A stretch of 64,000 nucleotides of DNA from Metaphire vulgaris (GCA_018105865.1 CM030845.1:9530890-9594889); one strand, 5' to 3'. Numbered from the stretch's first letter, positions 48,220 through 56,066 are shown. Made by a program: numbers and translations. The notes: generated from the sequence alone by a model not told the origin.

Positions 48220-50999
48220 TCACGCACACACACTCTCTCCACTCTCTCTATTTCTGTTTCTGTCTGTGCCTCTTTTAATATTCATGATATTCTACAAAGA
48301 ACGCTTCAACTGATGAGAGAGATTCGCTGACAATCTGTGCCCGCTGCAATATTGACGTAGAGCATTCTCCGATTGCATGCAAATGTGGTTTAACCGGACC
48401 AGACGGTCATGGGCGTAAAACACGGGGGGGACGGCGGGGGACGGTCCCCCCGAATAATTAGACGTATTTCATGGACGATTTTAAGTCCCCACCATAATAT
48501 GCAATATCCCCCCCCCCAAAAAAAAAAATGGGGGGGGGAGATATTTATATTTCTGGGGGTCAACTTTTTAAAAATTATTCTATCCCCCCCCCCCAATGTT
48601 GAAGCCAGGTTTACGCCCCTGCAGACGGTCCTCAGTTCAAACCGCTGTTGGTAGGCGCAGCGTCGACCTTCAACTAGTAATTTTCCAGGTCAGCTTCCTG
48701 ATTGATCTCAAACGCGCTGCGACTACTAATCTCTTTCTCCGACGAATGGTCGATAAATTATGTAGGCTACTTTTCAATCGGCTGTGGTCACTCGTCTTCG
48801 GCCGTCACGGCAGAGCTCTCCGAAAACTTCGAAAAGCGTGATGACTAATTTTCGCTCTACTAAAAGCTCCTTGGAACTCTAAATCTTTCGATTACGTCAT
48901 CACCTCAGAATATTTATGATATTTATGATATTTATGATATTTATATTTACGAGAAATTACTGTAAGAGGCATCAGTGATCAAACCATCAATGTCCAAAAT
49001 AAATATTCCTCTGTAACAGTTCCGAAGCCATCACCGCCGCAATTTTCTCTTTGTTGTAGTTTCCATTCAGAGCATTGTTGAAATCATTATCGTCGCCACG
49101 GGGAAGGGAGCAAATGGGGGCAACTGCCCCCCCCCAAATCTGACCCCAAACCACCTATCAGATTCGCGCAAATCCGGTGAGAAAGTTTTGTGTGGAGGGG
49201 TGTGTGGGGTGGGTAAGGAATCTGATACGCCAGCCCCCTTTTGCCCCAACCCAAAATTCCTGGCAACTCCACTGGTTGGGATCATTCTATTACAGCGCAG
49301 TCCAAATTATCAGGTCCCTAGAAATGATTATAATCTAACTGATTTTATGACTTAGCCAGCTCACCTCCTCCGTTGGAAAAGCAGGTGTACGGAAACTTCC
49401 AGACGTTTCCAAGGCCCATGGCGTAGCCGAGGCAAGAGAGGATGAACTCCGCCTGGTTTCCCCATTGACCTCGCTCGGATTTCTGACCAGACGCCTGATG
49501 AGAAAAACACAATATAAACTACTTGTTGATTCTAAAAGCAAGTAAACCTTAATGGTCTCTGTCCTCACTGAATGCGATTTCATTCATTGGGAATAAAAGA
49601 CGCACAGTTTTTTATCAATCGTTGTCCATAAGCATTGGCGTAGCCAGGATTACAGAATAGGTGGCACATCAATATTTTGGGGTCAAAAGAGTTGACGAGC
49701 ACACCAAATAGGTCGTCGTCTCAATCGCTTTGAAGTCTGGTGCGTTTTCCTCGATCTGATAAGTAAGTAAGTAAGTAAAACACGAAAATTCTATATCGCT
49801 CTCCGAAAGCTTGGCGCAGTGCACCAACTTATTCACGAGCGCTCAATCTAGGTAAATCCATAGTCCGTAATCCGTAGTCCGTGGTGGTCAAGGTTGTAGA
49901 TCCAGGTAGGCAGTCGCAGCAAAGTATTTTGTGGAGGATGATGACAGGATTTGCGGTGGATAGAATGCAGGCCTATAGTAAGGATTTCATCATAGGATTT
50001 CTTGAAAAGAATAGTTTTAAGTTGTTTTCGGAAAGTTTGTAAAGTGATGGCCAATGGCGACTGATTTATGGACTGAAGAGGACCCGAGTTATTGGTCTTT
50101 CGGATCTCTGACGGAAGATCATTCCAGAGGCGAGGCGCAGTATATGAGATCGACCGATCTGAGAATTTTAGATACTTTACTTTAGATACTTTAGAATTTT
50201 TGATACTACTGATACTACCACTCCCCTTTCCCAAATACCGGGCAATATATTCGGGCCGGGACCGGTAGTGAGATTCGTCTAAAACCCTATAGGGGAGGGG
50301 GTTCGGGCCCTCCCGTGCTCCGTGGCTACGCCAATGTCTTATAAGTCAGATTTATCATGGGCAATTTAATGTCATTGTTTTAATCTTAAAGTCATTAGAA
50401 ACCAGAAGAGAACTTAAAGAGCTGACTTTAAAAAGTCCGCCTTCGTTTTCTATTAACCTTGGACGTTCACTTATAAACTGCGGTCATTCCTAGCACGAAA
50501 TACTTTTTGTTTAAAGACGTTCTTAAGTGCAGTCGGTCAAATAGTAGGCCTAATCCTTTACTCATTTCATGTTCAGAATTCGAAACAGCATTTCTAACTT
50601 GAAATGACTGTTCATTTAGAGTAGAATAGAATTTAGAGTGGTAGTTTACTTAATGCAATCAGCGTATTATGTTTATATTGGCTTATGTCGTTAAAACTCA
50701 TTATAAATTTTGAGAGAATGTTTTCTATTTTAGAAGCTTGATTCCACATCAAAATTTGAAATGTTTGAAAATTTATAATTTTAATCAAATAAATCTGTCA
50801 GTTCTACTCCTTCAATAGGGACCGACATCATTTGATACATTTTTCTAAGAAACGCTCACTTGAAACTTATTATTGTTTCAGAACCAATTTAGTGCTACCA
50901 GGTGTGCGTCGCGTGATCATCCAATCAACTTACCTCAACGTTCCCTGTTGCTGCGTCCGTTGTCTCTGGCTCGAATTTTCCCTTCTTTCGAAACTTCAT
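28754..50999 (-). CDS. SLC6-family Na+-coupled amino-acid transporter, gene B (15 exons)
   Basis: Tandem paralogue of gene A in the same orientation, upstream of it. Exons (minus strand): 50999-50934, 49494-49365, 44878-44747, 44247-44104, 43608-43452, 41521-41389, 39830-39696, 38817-38714, 37230-37106, 35966-35854, 35036-34908, 32224-32125, 31442-31342, 30172-29978, 29128-28754. GT-AG introns; 2139 nt in frame (712 aa). Every exon but the last has exactly the gene A length and phase. The unusual residues Lys55, Ala311, Ala316, Asp347 and Ser466 are all shared, so the protein should have the same mechanism. Differences cluster in the EL2 end, TM12 and C-tail. The span is 22 kb against 13 kb for gene A because its introns carry later SINE and LINE insertions. 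No frameshift or stop breaks it. Substrate unknown. Confidence 0.93.
29129..29695. other. Gene B intron 14, outer part
   Basis: Unique sequence between the last exon and the MITE at 29696; nothing else recognised. Confidence 0.5.
29696..29880. mobile_element. hAT-like MITE, 'AGAGCCGGCC' type
   Basis: From CAGAGCCGGCCTTAAG to CTTACG...GGCCGGCCCTG. Perfect duplication ACCACAGA at 29688-29695 and 29881-29888. Contains CCTTTTTTGCTTGTCA at 29780. GC-rich. In gene B intron 14. Confidence 0.93.
29978..30172 (-). CDS. Gene B exon 14: end of TM11, EL6 and TM12
   Basis: 195 nt. Reads [20 protein letters not shown], then TM12, ending SPVKRNAGK before donor AAG|GTTAGC. This is one of the more diverged exons between the paralogues. 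Confidence 0.93.
30266..30518. mobile_element. GGGTTGG-rich hAT-like MITE
   Basis: From CAGAGATGTCCATGGG to GGACATCTCTG, filled with GGGTTGGGT runs; inverted relative of 16417-16659. Flanking 8-mers (ACTAGAAG / AGTCGAAA) match only partly. Gene B intron 13. Confidence 0.7.
30752..30910. repeat. (TTA)n microsatellite at a LINE 3' end
   Basis: TTA repeat with a short TTG block near 30832. It directly follows the 3' UTR of the minus-oriented LINE relic at 30911-31200. Confidence 0.92.
30911..31200 (-). mobile_element. 5'-truncated LINE, C-terminal coding relic
   Basis: About 71 codons (31197-30982) ending [20 protein letters not shown] then [16 protein letters not shown], the typical C-terminus of CR1/L2/jockey-like LINE reverse-transcriptase proteins. 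It also resembles the longer relic at 52683-53399, including the 3' UTR. Lies in gene B intron 13; the gene A intron lacks it. Confidence 0.85.
31342..31442 (-). CDS. Gene B exon 13: loop 10-11 and TM11
   Basis: 101 nt. Reads [20 protein letters not shown] then [13 protein letters not shown]. Almost identical to gene A. Confidence 0.94.
31443..32124. other. Gene B intron 12
   Basis: Unique sequence plus decayed G/C-rich MITE-like segments (about 31620-31700, 31840-31905) without clear ends. Confidence 0.45.
32125..32224 (-). CDS. Gene B exon 12: TM10
   Basis: 100 nt. Reads [15 protein letters not shown] then [17 protein letters not shown]. Same Ser at the outer-gate Asp position as gene A. 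Confidence 0.94.
32354..32966. repeat. 117-bp inverted repeat (fold-back element)
   Basis: Arms 32354-32470 and 32850-32966 are reverse complements over 117 bp with very few mismatches (for example CGTCTTGAACAGGCAGGGTG and its complement). They enclose about 379 bp containing GGACCAGGACCAGG repeats. It could extrude a long hairpin or be a fold-back transposon. Gene B intron 11. Confidence 0.9.
32967..33520. other. Gene B intron 11, middle
   Basis: AT-rich, with a (TA)n run at about 33292-33320. A GGACTCAATCCTCAAGAC stretch near 33250 resembles the fold-back interior. Confidence 0.45.
33521..33775. repeat. GC-rich cluster of short palindromes
   Basis: A run of short inverted motifs (CCCCCATGGGGG, CCCCCCGGGGG, CTCCTTAGGAG, TCCCTGGTGGGA and similar) spaced roughly 18-25 bp apart, many followed by GCCGTA(G/A)G-like trailers. 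No coding frame is convincing. Confidence 0.55.
33776..34732. other. Gene B intron 11, inner part
   Basis: Unique AT-rich sequence including a short (CA)n run near 34310-34330. No gene. Confidence 0.45.
34733..34825 (-). mobile_element. LINE 3'-end fragment
   Basis: GTAAGTAAGTAAAATCTCG... with TATAGCGCTTTCAAAAGCAG and CCTAGGCGCTTA; the same tail family as 36018 and 49762. In gene B intron 11. Confidence 0.6.
34908..35036 (-). CDS. Gene B exon 11: end of TM8, TM9
   Basis: 129 nt. Reads [15 protein letters not shown] then [20 protein letters not shown]. Nearly identical to gene A. Confidence 0.94.
35130..35349. mobile_element. hAT-like MITE, 'GGCGGTTC' type
   Basis: From CAGAGGCGGTTCAACG to AAGAAACGCCACTG. 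Duplication ACCACATC / GCCACATC (7 of 8). Two TTTGCTTGTCA cores (35186, 35260). Gene B intron 10. Confidence 0.85.
35690..35825. repeat. Tetranucleotide repeat, shorter partner of gene A intron 10
   Basis: GACT, GAAC, GATT and GATC blocks in the same order and orientation as 13475-13790 but less expanded. Confidence 0.8.
35854..35966 (-). CDS. Gene B exon 10: TM8
   Basis: 113 nt. The reading [20 protein letters not shown] then [18 protein letters not shown] is identical to gene A by eye. Confidence 0.95.
36018..36288 (-). mobile_element. 5'-truncated LINE inserted in gene B intron 9
   Basis: Minus-oriented. The end of a coding frame ([19 protein letters not shown], about 36250-36190), a 3' UTR and a TTTAC-type tail (TAAAG on the plus strand). 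Flanked by AATTA at 36013-36017 and 36289-36293. Gene A intron 9 has the uninterrupted site CCCATATAATAATTACG. Confidence 0.8.
36402..36679 (+). mobile_element. tRNA-derived SINE, copy 2, in gene B intron 9
   Basis: A 278-bp insertion flanked by the perfect 12-bp duplication CCTAAGTGGGTA (36390-36401, 36680-36691). B-box-like GGCTCAATTCC near 36450, a body shared with 24458-24725, and a tail of CCTACCTTTA repeats. Gene A keeps the empty site GGTCCTAAGTGGAGAG. Confidence 0.88.
36692..37105. other. Gene B intron 9, rest
   Basis: AT-rich unique sequence, no feature. Confidence 0.5.
37106..37230 (-). CDS. Gene B exon 9: TM7 (acidic chloride-site residue)
   Basis: 125 nt. Reads [18 protein letters not shown] then [20 protein letters not shown]. 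Asp347 and Asn343 conserved with gene A. Confidence 0.95.
37371..37412. repeat. (TA)n microsatellite
   Basis: Pure TA run in gene B intron 8. Confidence 0.95.
37413..38713. other. Gene B intron 8, main part
   Basis: Mostly unique. The interval 37478-37831 opens a 117-codon minus frame containing [13 protein letters not shown], which resembles the end of a BED-type zinc finger of transposon-derived proteins. It is unsupported by any other domain. A (GGC)n run lies near 38415-38435. Confidence 0.4.
38714..38817 (-). CDS. Gene B exon 8: TM6 substrate/ion site
   Basis: 104 nt. Reads [19 protein letters not shown] then [15 protein letters not shown]. Ala311 and Ala316 as in gene A; Gly313 of gene A is Ser here. 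Confidence 0.95.
38845..38897. repeat. (TA)n microsatellite
   Basis: TA run directly upstream of exon 8 in gene B intron 7. Confidence 0.95.
38898..39695. other. Gene B intron 7
   Basis: Unique sequence; no repeat with clear ends. Confidence 0.5.
39696..39830 (-). CDS. Gene B exon 7: TM5
   Basis: 135 nt. Reads [20 protein letters not shown] then [20 protein letters not shown]. Confidence 0.95.
39831..41388. other. Gene B intron 6
   Basis: Contains GTTC/GTTCA tetranucleotides near 40330-40370 and a (TC)n run at 40417-40456. The MITEs found in gene A intron 6 are absent, so those inserted after the duplication or were lost here. Confidence 0.5.
41389..41521 (-). CDS. Gene B exon 6: end of EL2 and TM4
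   Basis: 133 nt. Reads [15 protein letters not shown] then [20 protein letters not shown] and GIESSGK. Confidence 0.94.
41541..41967. mobile_element. Element with 25-bp terminal inverted repeats, superfamily unclear
   Basis: Ends GGGGCTGTCCATTAATTA(T/C)G, inverted, matching at about 23 of 25 positions, enclosing about 370 bp with CTCCCC/GTCAAC-rich subterminal repeats. No clear target duplication, so the superfamily is left open. Gene B intron 5. Confidence 0.75.
42515..42938. repeat. Exact 212-bp tandem duplication
   Basis: 42515-42726 and 42727-42938 read base for base the same, starting CAGAGTGTAATGGCTGGG. No difference was found by eye, so it is very recent, gene-converted, or an assembly duplication. 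Gene B intron 5. Confidence 0.95.
42939..43451. other. Gene B intron 5, proximal part
   Basis: Unique sequence; short frames here have no support. Confidence 0.45.
43452..43608 (-). CDS. Gene B exon 5: extracellular loop 2
   Basis: 157 nt. Begins [11 protein letters not shown], then [11 protein letters not shown] and RNLTRNL: the same three sequons and Cys pattern as gene A. Confidence 0.93.
43609..44103. other. Gene B intron 4
   Basis: Unique sequence, aligning near 44040-44100 with gene A intron 4 (CTGTACTGCTTAATTATTAA). No ATC microsatellite expansion as in gene A. Confidence 0.5.
44104..44247 (-). CDS. Gene B exon 4: TM3
   Basis: 144 nt. Reads [20 protein letters not shown] then [11 protein letters not shown] and [13 protein letters not shown]. 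Confidence 0.95.
44747..44878 (-). CDS. Gene B exon 3: TM2
   Basis: 132 nt. Reads [20 protein letters not shown] then [11 protein letters not shown]; the chloride-site Tyr72 is kept. Confidence 0.95.
44879..45237. other. Gene B intron 2, start
   Basis: Unique AT-rich sequence. Confidence 0.5.
45242..45486. mobile_element. Probable decayed MITE
   Basis: From CAGTGGCGTATTTAGGGG to CTAAATACGCCCATG with inverted similarity of the ends and two TTTTTGCTTG cores (45358, 45397). The flanking 8-mers do not match. Confidence 0.55.
45625..46237. mobile_element. 613-bp hAT-like element with a possible coding relic
   Basis: Ends CAGGGACTGTTTTAA and (inverted) CAGGGCCTGTTTTAA. Perfect 8-bp duplication CAATGGCC at 45617-45624 and 46238-46245. 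On the plus strand a frame from 45817 runs to a stop at 46021-46023. In the same frame it continues beyond that stop into an acidic tail ([15 protein letters not shown]) ending at about 46096. This looks like the broken C-terminus of a protein, possibly the parental transposase. Shorter relative at 17312-17512. Gene B intron 2. Confidence 0.85.
46238..47250. other. Gene B intron 2 with LINE/SINE tails
   Basis: Contains AAGTGGCGCTATAGAAGTTT with a GATTA-repeat tail (46603-46645) and a LINE 3' end with TTAC tail (about 46727-46855). A 3'-end-like AATAAAGATTATTATTATA is at 47072. (AATG)n at 46883-46908. No gene. Confidence 0.5.
47251..48158. other. Gene B intron 2, central part
   Basis: Unique sequence, no exon or complete repeat recognised. 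Confidence 0.45.
48159..48240. repeat. (CT)n(CA)n microsatellite
   Basis: CT run passing into CA run. Confidence 0.93.
48408..48621. mobile_element. hAT-like MITE, 'GGGCGTAAA' type
   Basis: From CATGGGCGTAAAACACGG to CCAGGTTTACGCCCCTG. Perfect duplication CAGACGGT at 48400-48407 and 48622-48629. Contains G- and C-runs that can pair. Gene B intron 2. Confidence 0.9.
49085..49274. mobile_element. hAT-like MITE, 'GGCGTCGCC' type (inverted copy)
   Basis: Inverted relative of 3758-3944, ending GGAGTTGCCAGG-type/CACTG. Flanks GTTGAAAT / GTTGGGAT (6 of 8). Gene B intron 2, close to exon 2. Confidence 0.8.
49365..49494 (-). CDS. Gene B exon 2: TM1 signature
   Basis: 130 nt. Reads [20 protein letters not shown] then [16 protein letters not shown]. 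Lys55 as in gene A. Confidence 0.96.
49633..50336. mobile_element. hAT-like MITE split by a LINE, shared with gene A intron 1
   Basis: From CATTGGCGTAGCCAGG to GTGGCTACGCCAATG. The left part matches 22314-22440. A LINE (49762-50200) interrupts it. Flanks TCCATAAG / TCTTATAA resemble each other but are not exact. Confidence 0.75.
49762..50200 (-). mobile_element. 5'-truncated LINE in gene B intron 1
   Basis: Minus-oriented C-terminal coding relic ([20 protein letters not shown], later [19 protein letters not shown]), 3' UTR and (TTAC)n tail at 49762-49778. Flanked by TGATA at 49757-49761 and 50201-50205. Gene A has the empty site ATCTGATACTACTGATAC near 22441. CR1/L2-like by its C-terminus. 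Confidence 0.85.
50345..50933. other. Gene B intron 1, proximal part
   Basis: AT-rich; corresponds in patches to 22441-22987. Confidence 0.5.
50934..50999 (-). CDS. Gene B exon 1: start codon and N-terminus
   Basis: 66 nt: [20 protein letters not shown] then VE, donor GAG|GTAAGT. Confidence 0.85.
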
Positions 51000-51410
51000 T
51001 TTGTGTGAATTCTTTGAGCAATTTGTCTAATCTCGCCCTCTCTCTCTATCTCTCTGTTTGCTTATCGCAGATAAAATCTCGACCGATTAGAGGCGCTCTT
51101 GGATCAATTACGCTGAGGAGTATCAGCGTTATCTACGAGTACAAGATATGCGTCGATAAAGTCGATGCAGAATTTCTTTGCAGATTTACAAAAAAAATTC
51201 CCAGATTCCCCGCAGAATCGTGGAGTTCCCTCTACCGCTACGGATTCCCCTGTTGTCCGTCCTCTCTCCGTCCCATTCCCGTTTTCTTCGGACGTCTGTC
51301 TCGCTCGGTTATCCGTTACTGAAACCCGCGCACCGCAGCATTCAGTCTATACGCGGCCCTGACTGCATTTTTAGCCGCTTTGCTCGCGTCCTGCCCGGAG
51401 AAAAAGTCCT
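51000..51410 (-). promoter_or_regulatory. Conserved 5' flank of gene B
   Basis: Shares GAATTCTTTGAGCAATTTGTC plus later patches with the gene A flank (23054-23440). A CT-rich stretch at 51033-51058 is specific to gene B. Possible core promoter and 5' UTR; no TATA box identified. Confidence 0.5.
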
Positions 51411-51429
51411 GTCGTTTACCGTTGCGTGC

Positions 51430-51492
51430 GCGTGTGCGTGTGCGTGTATGTGTATGTGTATGTGTATGTGTAGGTGTGTGTGTGCGTGCGCC
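51430..51492. repeat. (GT)n-type microsatellite
   Basis: GTGCGT/GTATGT alternating purine-pyrimidine run, potential Z-DNA, about 430 bp upstream of the gene B start codon. Confidence 0.85.
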
Positions 51493-51621
51493 AGAGTAAA
51501 TACACTGACGTCTCGAGACCTCCTTCGGGTCTGACCTGTGCGTAACGACGCGGCCGCCAAACCGCGATGATGACAGTAGCACCGTTGAAGAATCGTCATT
51601 ACGGTAGATTGCAACTCAACC

Positions 51622-51672
51622 TTTTCCTCCTCCTCCTCCTCCGCCTCCGCCTCCTCCTCCTCCTCCTCCGCC
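51622..51672. repeat. (CTC)n trinucleotide run
   Basis: CTC/CGC repeat of about 50 bp. Confidence 0.85.
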
Positions 51673-51708
51673 TCATGCCTACTACTCATTGCATGGAAAA
51701 CATTTGAT

Positions 51709-51709
51709 A

Positions 51710-51763
<54 letters not shown>
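51709..51763. repeat. (ATT)n microsatellite
   Basis: Pure ATT repeat. Confidence 0.95.
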
Positions 51764-51764
<1 letters not shown>

Positions 51765-51775
51765 AGTAGGTCTAG

Positions 51776-51903
51776 TAGCAGCAGCAGCAGTAGTTGCTGA
51801 CTTGCTGTAGAAGTAGTAACAGCAATAATAACAATAATAATAATAGTAGTAGTAGTGGTAGTAGTAGTAGTAGTAGTAGTAGTTGTAGTAGTAGTAGTAG
51901 TAA

Positions 51904-51959
<56 letters not shown>

Positions 51960-51960
51960 A

Positions 51961-52050
<90 letters not shown>

Positions 52051-52063
52051 CAGTAGTAGTAGG
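51776..52063. repeat. Long (AGT)n microsatellite
   Basis: About 290 bp of AGC/AAT/AGT trinucleotides, mostly AGT. Ser/Val-only frames through it are artefacts. Confidence 0.95.
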
Positions 52064-52577
52064 CTAGTAGTATATAGTAGACAGACTAGATTGGAAGTGG
52101 ATTAAAATCATTTGGCATATATTAGAAGTGCATTGGTGTAGCCATAATATTTAAAAGCCCGCAGTTATTTCTGTCGAGTAGTAGGCAAACAACTGCATCT
52201 AGATGAACATATCCACGTGGTTTTTCTTTTCCTAGCCCCTAGCAAAGGGAAATCGCAGCGACAAGCAACAGAAAACCCGTACGCGATAAACGCTGTCAAC
52301 ATTGCAAACAGATTAAGCGACAGTTAAGTAGGGCCTATATCAGCGTAACGCAAAACGCGCCTATTAAAAGTAACGAAGTGACTCATGTCGAACCGAACTG
52401 GATGCATTACACGGGTAATCCTATATGTTTACATTGGATGGCGCCATTAGGTACATGTAGACGAAGTCAGTCTATCTTCAGTGTCGATACAATCGATGCA
52501 AAAAAGGTATATCGTCCGCTTTTGCTCAAGGAATTGACCGTAAATTGCTGGCCAGTGACCAGTTTTCTTCTCACATA
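52064..52577. other. Intergenic DNA
   Basis: No gene or repeat recognised. Confidence 0.5.
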
Positions 52578-52578
52578 A

Positions 52579-52622
<44 letters not shown>

Positions 52623-53407
52623 GTCAAGATTAATGTGGTGACTAGTCGACAGACTGCGCGAACACATTACATAACTAAATAACTAAATACAGTAACTAGT
52701 TCTGAATAGCCAGGACTTGAGGCGTTTCTTGAATGTGTCGAGTGATGGAGACTCCTGGATGTCAGCGGGAAGCGAGTTCCAAGCTCGCGCAGCAGCTACC
52801 GGAAAAGTTCGATCACCGACAGTGACGAGACGCGTCCTAGGGACAATCAGTTCAGCTGTGGTAGAGGATCTTAGTCTTCTACGGCCTTCGAGATCCGAGA
52901 CGCTGCGCAACTCGGTCGCCAGATAGTTCGGTCCTGTTCCGTGCAGGCAGCGATAAACGAGACTTGATAGTTTAAACTTGATGCGCTCTGGCACGGACAG
53001 CCAGTGTAGATCAATAAGTAGCGGAGTGACGTGCTCGCAACGCGCGGACCGATGAATTAGGCGAGCAGCCCCATTCAGGACTGACTGCAGCCTACCGAGT
53101 AGATAGGCAAGCGATCCAGCGAGAACGGCATTTCCATAGTCTAGTCTGGTGAGGACTAGAGCTACGACCAGCGTCTTGAGGACGGCTTGGGAGACTGACC
53201 GACGTAGACTCTTGATCAGCCGGAGAGAGGCGAAGCAGCTTGCAACGGTCTTAGCTGCATGCAGCTTCATCGTCGCTGCACTGTCGAGATAAATACCCAA
53301 GTTTCGTACGGATGTGACTGGACGTAGCTCGCAATAATACGCAATAAGGTCTAACTGCTTATTCATCGCGTAGCCTGGAGCGCCTCTGAGTTGAAACAAA
53401 AGAGGCG
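52578..53407 (-). mobile_element. 5'-truncated CR1/L2/jockey-like LINE
   Basis: A 238-codon minus frame (53399-52683) reads as the end of a LINE reverse-transcriptase protein. It includes the YLGIYLD-like block (NLGIYLDSAATMKLHAAKTV), the LTRLDYGNAVLAG block, AARAWNSLPADIQESPSLDT and FKKRLKSWLF. The YxDD catalytic core lies upstream and is missing. A 3' UTR and a (GTAA)n tail (52578-52621) follow. Intact frame, so a fairly recent insertion. Confidence 0.9.
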
Positions 53408-53719
53408 CTATGCTAGTGAAACATTACTTTACATAGGCGGAGATCGCAGGATTCATAATGCTCTGGATAGCATGCTGTAAAGTCATGAAAAACAAATTCG
53501 ATACTTTCTGCTGTTAATTTTACTAATCGCTCTGTTTGTCCTGTATAAAAGTCTAGCCATAGTTATAAAAATCATTGAGATCGACACATTTTTAATTACC
53601 AAGAATTTTTTAGTCACAAATTTTGCCACTGTCACAAGAATGTGTTGTTATTTTCAGGCAATGCTCATAAATCACGATTAGTGTCAAGTCTGTTTAACGC
53701 ATTTCAAACAACTTGCAAC

Positions 53720-53983
53720 CAGGAGCGTAGCGACGGGGAATATATTGGTATAGCCCCCAAAATCAGTATATATAATGCAATATATATAGCATATATATAT
53801 ACAGTATATAACATATACATTATACAATATATAATATATAGTTTATATAATATATATAATATATAGTATATATATAATATTAATATATACTATAATATAT
53901 ATTATATATAACAATATATACGCCTCCAAATTTATACACCCCCACCCCACCCCCGAAAAATCAAATTTGTGGCTACGCCCTTG
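53720..53983. mobile_element. hAT-like MITE, 'GAGCGTAGCGACGG' type, with AT-rich centre
   Basis: From CAGGAGCGTAGCGACGG to GTGGCTACGCCCTTG. Perfect duplication CTTGCAAC at 53712-53719 and 53984-53991. The centre (53760-53920) is an almost pure AT palindromic tract. Confidence 0.92.
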
Positions 53984-53991
53984 CTTGCAAC

Positions 53992-54653
53992 ATTCATCCA
54001 TTATTCTTTGAATTCTAAATGCGTGATGTTTCCAATCCACTCTGGATGACTAATAACCCGGTTTTCTCTTATATAACTTCTGAAACCATTTATTGTCTCA
54101 ACTGTTGTTGCCTTTTCTTGTGTCAGTGATCACTCAATCACACTCACGTTTCTTTCTTCCATTGTGATGGTCAGGACTTCCCAGCAAAGGATATTCAGTG
54201 TCATGATTAGATTTCTCTGAACGCGTAAAATGAGTTATTTTGGTTTGGTTTGAACCGGTCGCTGCGCAAGAAGAAGCGGTTCTTTTTGCTCTCTCTGTCT
54301 CGGTAATATTATAAATGATGTTGCAATCTGACTCGGAAACTCTACAGTTGAATGAACTATTGCTGTCAGGCTCGCCGAGAGAAATTCCGGGCCACTGGGC
54401 AAAAGGTAGTCGCGGGCACCTAGCAAGTGTCAAAAACCGATGGTGACCTTTTCTTGCTTGTCGGGTTGTTTAGGACGTTTATACATGATCGGCCAGGGTC
54501 CCTGACATTCCTCTGGCCCTTGTGCTCTTGACGAAGATGATGACCTTTTTTGTTTGCCAGTCTTTTTCAGGGTTCAGGCTATTTTCAATGCATCATATCA
54601 TCATCACCGGCCCGGGCACGGGGCCCTCTGCAGACCGCCGGGCCCCTGTGCAT
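53992..54653. other. Intergenic DNA with decayed MITE pieces
   Basis: TTTTCTTGCTTGTC and TTTTTTGTTTGCCAG cores (54452, 54544) and CCGGGCCC-rich flanks point to a decayed element at about 54430-54960. No gene. Confidence 0.45.
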
Positions 54654-54837
54654 CAGGGGCGTAGCGACGGGGGTATATCGGTATATATACCCCCCAAAAT
54701 CAGTCTACCTTAAAGTTTTTATGTGATTTATATGTGGTTATATGTGGTTATATGTAGTTTATATGGTTTACAGTGAAGGTTTATACCCCTCCTAAACATT
54801 TATACCCTCCCAAATCATATTCCTGGCTACGCCCCTG
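54654..54837. mobile_element. hAT-like MITE, 'GGGGCGTAGCGACGG' type
   Basis: From CAGGGGCGTAGCGACGG to CTGGCTACGCCCCTG. Perfect duplication CTGTGCAT at 54646-54653 and 54838-54845. Apparently nested in an older decayed element. Confidence 0.93.
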
Positions 54838-55348
54838 CTGTGCATTTGTCTCCCTGCACCCTTCGGCGACCTTGATTGCTGCCAGGATGACATGTGTTTG
54901 GACACTGGCGTTGATACGGGGACCCGGTGGGCCCGGTCCTTTCTATTCGGGCTGTGACCCGTCTTGGGATTTGTGCAGAACCGTTGAGTAGTTGGGGCGG
55001 GTGGGGGTGGGGGTGGGGGGTTAGTAGTATGAGAGTGAACGAAAGAAGTTCAAAGCGCGGAACTTGACACGGCTACGTTATTTTTTGCTCGTCAATACTT
55101 TTTTGCCTGAAAATGTCGATGTGCCCCTCCTACTCTGGAATCCTGGCTACGCCTATGGTTTTGGGTCTTCTTGAAATTTGAGATTTAATCCGCTCATTGA
55201 TCGGGGAAGACCCCTGCGGTGGACAAAAAGTTGGGGTTCAGTCGTCTGATCTCCACTGGAGCCTGAGAATTTTAGAAGAAGAGTGGCATGACCTTTCACT
55301 GCCTCTTTAGAAATTGACAAATCAAATAATACAGGTATGCGGTATACG
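54838..55348. other. Intergenic DNA
   Basis: G-rich run near 54998-55020 and a TTTTTTGCTCGTCA core at 55083 from a decayed MITE ending CTGGCTACGCCTATGG (55141-55157). Confidence 0.45.
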
Positions 55349-55525
55349 CAGTGGCGGCTCTAGGATTTGGCAAGTGGGGGGCCGTTGGGATGAAAACTTC
55401 TAATCATGGGGGTCAACCATTTGTTGTTTAATGTATGTAGCATTACGTATAGGGTCCCAAATGGGGGGGGGCAGGCACTCAATAGGGGCACGGGCCCCCT
55501 GCTTCCCTCCCTGGAGCCGCCACTG
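55349..55525. mobile_element. hAT-like MITE, 'GGCGGCTC' type
   Basis: From CAGTGGCGGCTCTAGG to TGGAGCCGCCACTG. Perfect duplication GGTATACG at 55341-55348 and 55526-55533. Relative of 1215-1398. Confidence 0.93.
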
Positions 55526-55884
55526 GGTATACGTATGTAAAGGTGATAGCTGGCAAGGCAGTAAACATGAAAGCAGAAGACTTCAATGCTGGAAAGTGAA
55601 AACGGAAAGAAGTTTTTTTCGCAGCGCGGCGTGGAAATGAAATAAAGCATTCTGCTCTACCAATATTTTGAACCCGTTTTCTGACAAGCTCCAGCTTCTA
55701 GTTCGGAAATATTACATAGAAATTTCTGGTCGTTGTTCCAACACACAAAACATCAATAATGACTCTCAAACACAGTTTGTTCAATATATCCTGCTTGAAC
55801 TTGCACAAAGCCAGTGGCATATAGCAACATTAGCAATATGTCCTGATGGCAGTTCAGTGCGAAAGAGCCTCTGACAGCGACTAG

Positions 55885-56066
55885 CAGTGTTTATTCTAGC
55901 CACCTAGACATCGGGGGAGTTTAAAAATTGTATTGGGGGGGGGGGTGAACAGACATTGGGGAGGTCATACTACTTGCCAAAATGTCAAAATTTTGGGGGA
56001 ATTTCAAACTTTGGAGGAAATCCATCCCCCACAGAGAAGGCCTAGAATAAACAGAATAAACACTGA
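55885..56066. mobile_element. hAT-like MITE, 'CAGTGTTTATTCTAG' type
   Basis: From CAGTGTTTATTCTAGCC to CTAGAATAAACAGAATAAAC + ACTGA. Duplication GCGACTAG at 55877-55884 and 56067-56074. Sister at 58317-58502. Confidence 0.85.

Noticed and set aside
51794..52105. Poly-Ser and poly-Val open frames
   Set aside because: Produced by the (AGT)n microsatellite in different frames.
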